Source: Vitis vinifera
Lineage: Eukaryota; Streptophyta; Magnoliopsida; Vitales; Vitaceae
NCBI RefSeq assembly: GCF_030704535.1
Contig: NC_081808.1
Span: forward strand, 25,779,501 to 25,843,500
DNA: 64,000 nt
Reading direction: 5' to 3'
Numbering within the stretch: position 1 is the first letter of the stretch; each line of letters opens with the position of its first letter. The position numbers and the translations under genes were made by a program. This document shows, piece by piece, positions 63,006 through 64,000 of this stretch. The notes below the pieces were generated by a model. The model ran no database searches. It was not told where the DNA came from and saw nothing but the letters and a program-made list of their open reading frames with translations.

Positions 63006-64000
63006 GTTTTAAAAATCGGACCGAACCCGCCGATTCGACCGGTCGAACCGTCGACCGGTGACCTTTCCGGTTCGGTCCAATCCAATGAATCGTTTTATGG
63101 TCAAACCGCCGGTTGAACCGCCAAACTGGTCAAACCGTCCAGTTTTTTACGAACCGGCCAAGCTTTTTTTTTCCTATTCTACAAATATTTGTTACTATTA
63201 AGAGGCCCATTAACGATTGAGCCCATTCCAAGCCCAATACTTTTAAAACTTAACTAATTATAAACCCATATTTGGTTCAAGCCACCAGGCCCAATCCAAT
63301 AAAAATATAGCTTATAAATCTTTCCCTTGGGCTCTGCCTCCAAGCCCAATTTGCTGACTTGCTTTGCTTACAAAGTATGTTGCAAGGTATCTATTTATAG
63401 AGCACTTGAAGCACATGGAATTCATGTGCTTCCAATGTGGGACTGGGAATAGTACTAACATGGCCTCTTTGAGGGCTGGACGCATGAAGACTGGACTTAT
63501 GAACCATTGAGCATTGCAATGTTGTTAAAATATATATATATATATAATAAGACTTAAGATTAATGTTTTTATTTCAAATTTTTATCATATAAAATCTGTA
63601 AAGAAATGTAAATATTTAAATTCCTGTTTATTTTTATAATAATAATTATAAAAAATAATATAAGCTAATTAATAGAATAATTTTAAAACAATAAAATACA
63701 AAAAAAAAGATAAAATTAAATATTATAAATTTTTTCATCTTAAATATATCTTCATTCTTAAATATTACATATTTCTATTTAATAAAATTTAAAATATTAA
63801 ACTTTATCATTTAATTTAATATACCAAATATAAAAACCAAACATTATTAAAATTTATAATTTTATATATTTTTAATTTTATATAATATATAAATTATATA
63901 TTTATTACATCACCGGTTCGACCGATTCGACCGCTGGTCCGACCAGTGAACCGCGAACCGATAATTTTTCCAGTTCAATGACCAGTCTGATTCTGAAAAC
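63006..64000. mobile_element. Non-autonomous hAT-like element reaching the window end
   Basis: The left end (gttttaaaaatcggaccg) is inverted at the right end (cagtctgattctgaaaac, ending at 64000), 14 of 18 bases matching. Both subterminal regions are rich in ccggttcgacc and aaccggtcgaacc palindromes, a known style of hAT subterminal repeats. The inside is AT-rich and non-coding, with a gene-like stretch at 63330-63480 (agcacatggaattcatgtgc) that is not identified. The target duplication cannot be seen because the window ends here. Confidence 0.6.

Overview
This is eukaryotic, plant nuclear DNA: genes with GT-AG introns, AT-rich intergenic sequence, and many LTR retrotransposons, LINEs and hAT elements. 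The gene families (plant subtilase, L-type lectin receptor kinase, DGAT2, VIT-like transporter) fit a woody eudicot. The repeats remind me of grapevine (Vitis), but that is inference because no search was run.

Host genes, left to right. A DGAT2-type acyltransferase lies on the minus strand (6169-8194); five exons are in frame and the 3' exons are not in the window. A related DGAT2 pseudogene follows (22154-25700, minus), with a 2-bp insertion, a later frameshift and a missing exon. Next come an intronless VIT/CCC1-family vacuolar iron transporter-like gene with an unusually long hydrophilic loop (26912-27814, minus), an apparently intact 11-exon subtilase (32093-36346, plus), a 150-residue coiled-coil protein gene of unknown function (37639-38091, minus) and an apparently intact two-exon L-type lectin receptor kinase (46215-48741, plus). 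A broken BAG co-chaperone fragment (55325-55800, minus) and one possible MADS-box exon (57218-57259, minus) are relics.

Mobile DNA. Bases 1 to about 5200 hold decayed LINE sequence next to the truncated end of the first DGAT2 copy. Bases 9273-21295 form a three-level nest in which every level keeps its own 5-bp target duplication. The outermost is a solo LTR (duplication atcat). Inside it is a Tat/Ogre-like solo LTR (gtagg), and inside that a Ty3/gypsy element (ctagc) whose gag-pol frame is broken by nine TAG codons, one TAA and one frameshift. Bases 42184-45020 are a large foldback element that is an inverted repeat from end to end and has minisatellites in its arms. Bases 49720-54264 are a truncated Tat/Ogre-like element on the minus strand that keeps one LTR and its primer-binding site. 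Bases 57672-62757 are a broken hAT transposase gene split by a 3047-bp solo LTR (acaac), which carries a 48-bp tandem array. A non-autonomous hAT-like element begins near 63006 and reaches the window edge.

There is no operon-like organisation; each gene stands alone. The main interest is the exactly resolved nesting history, a 48-bp sequence module shared by two unrelated LTRs in opposite orientation, a primer-site mimic inside the Tat-like LTRs, and the foldback element.
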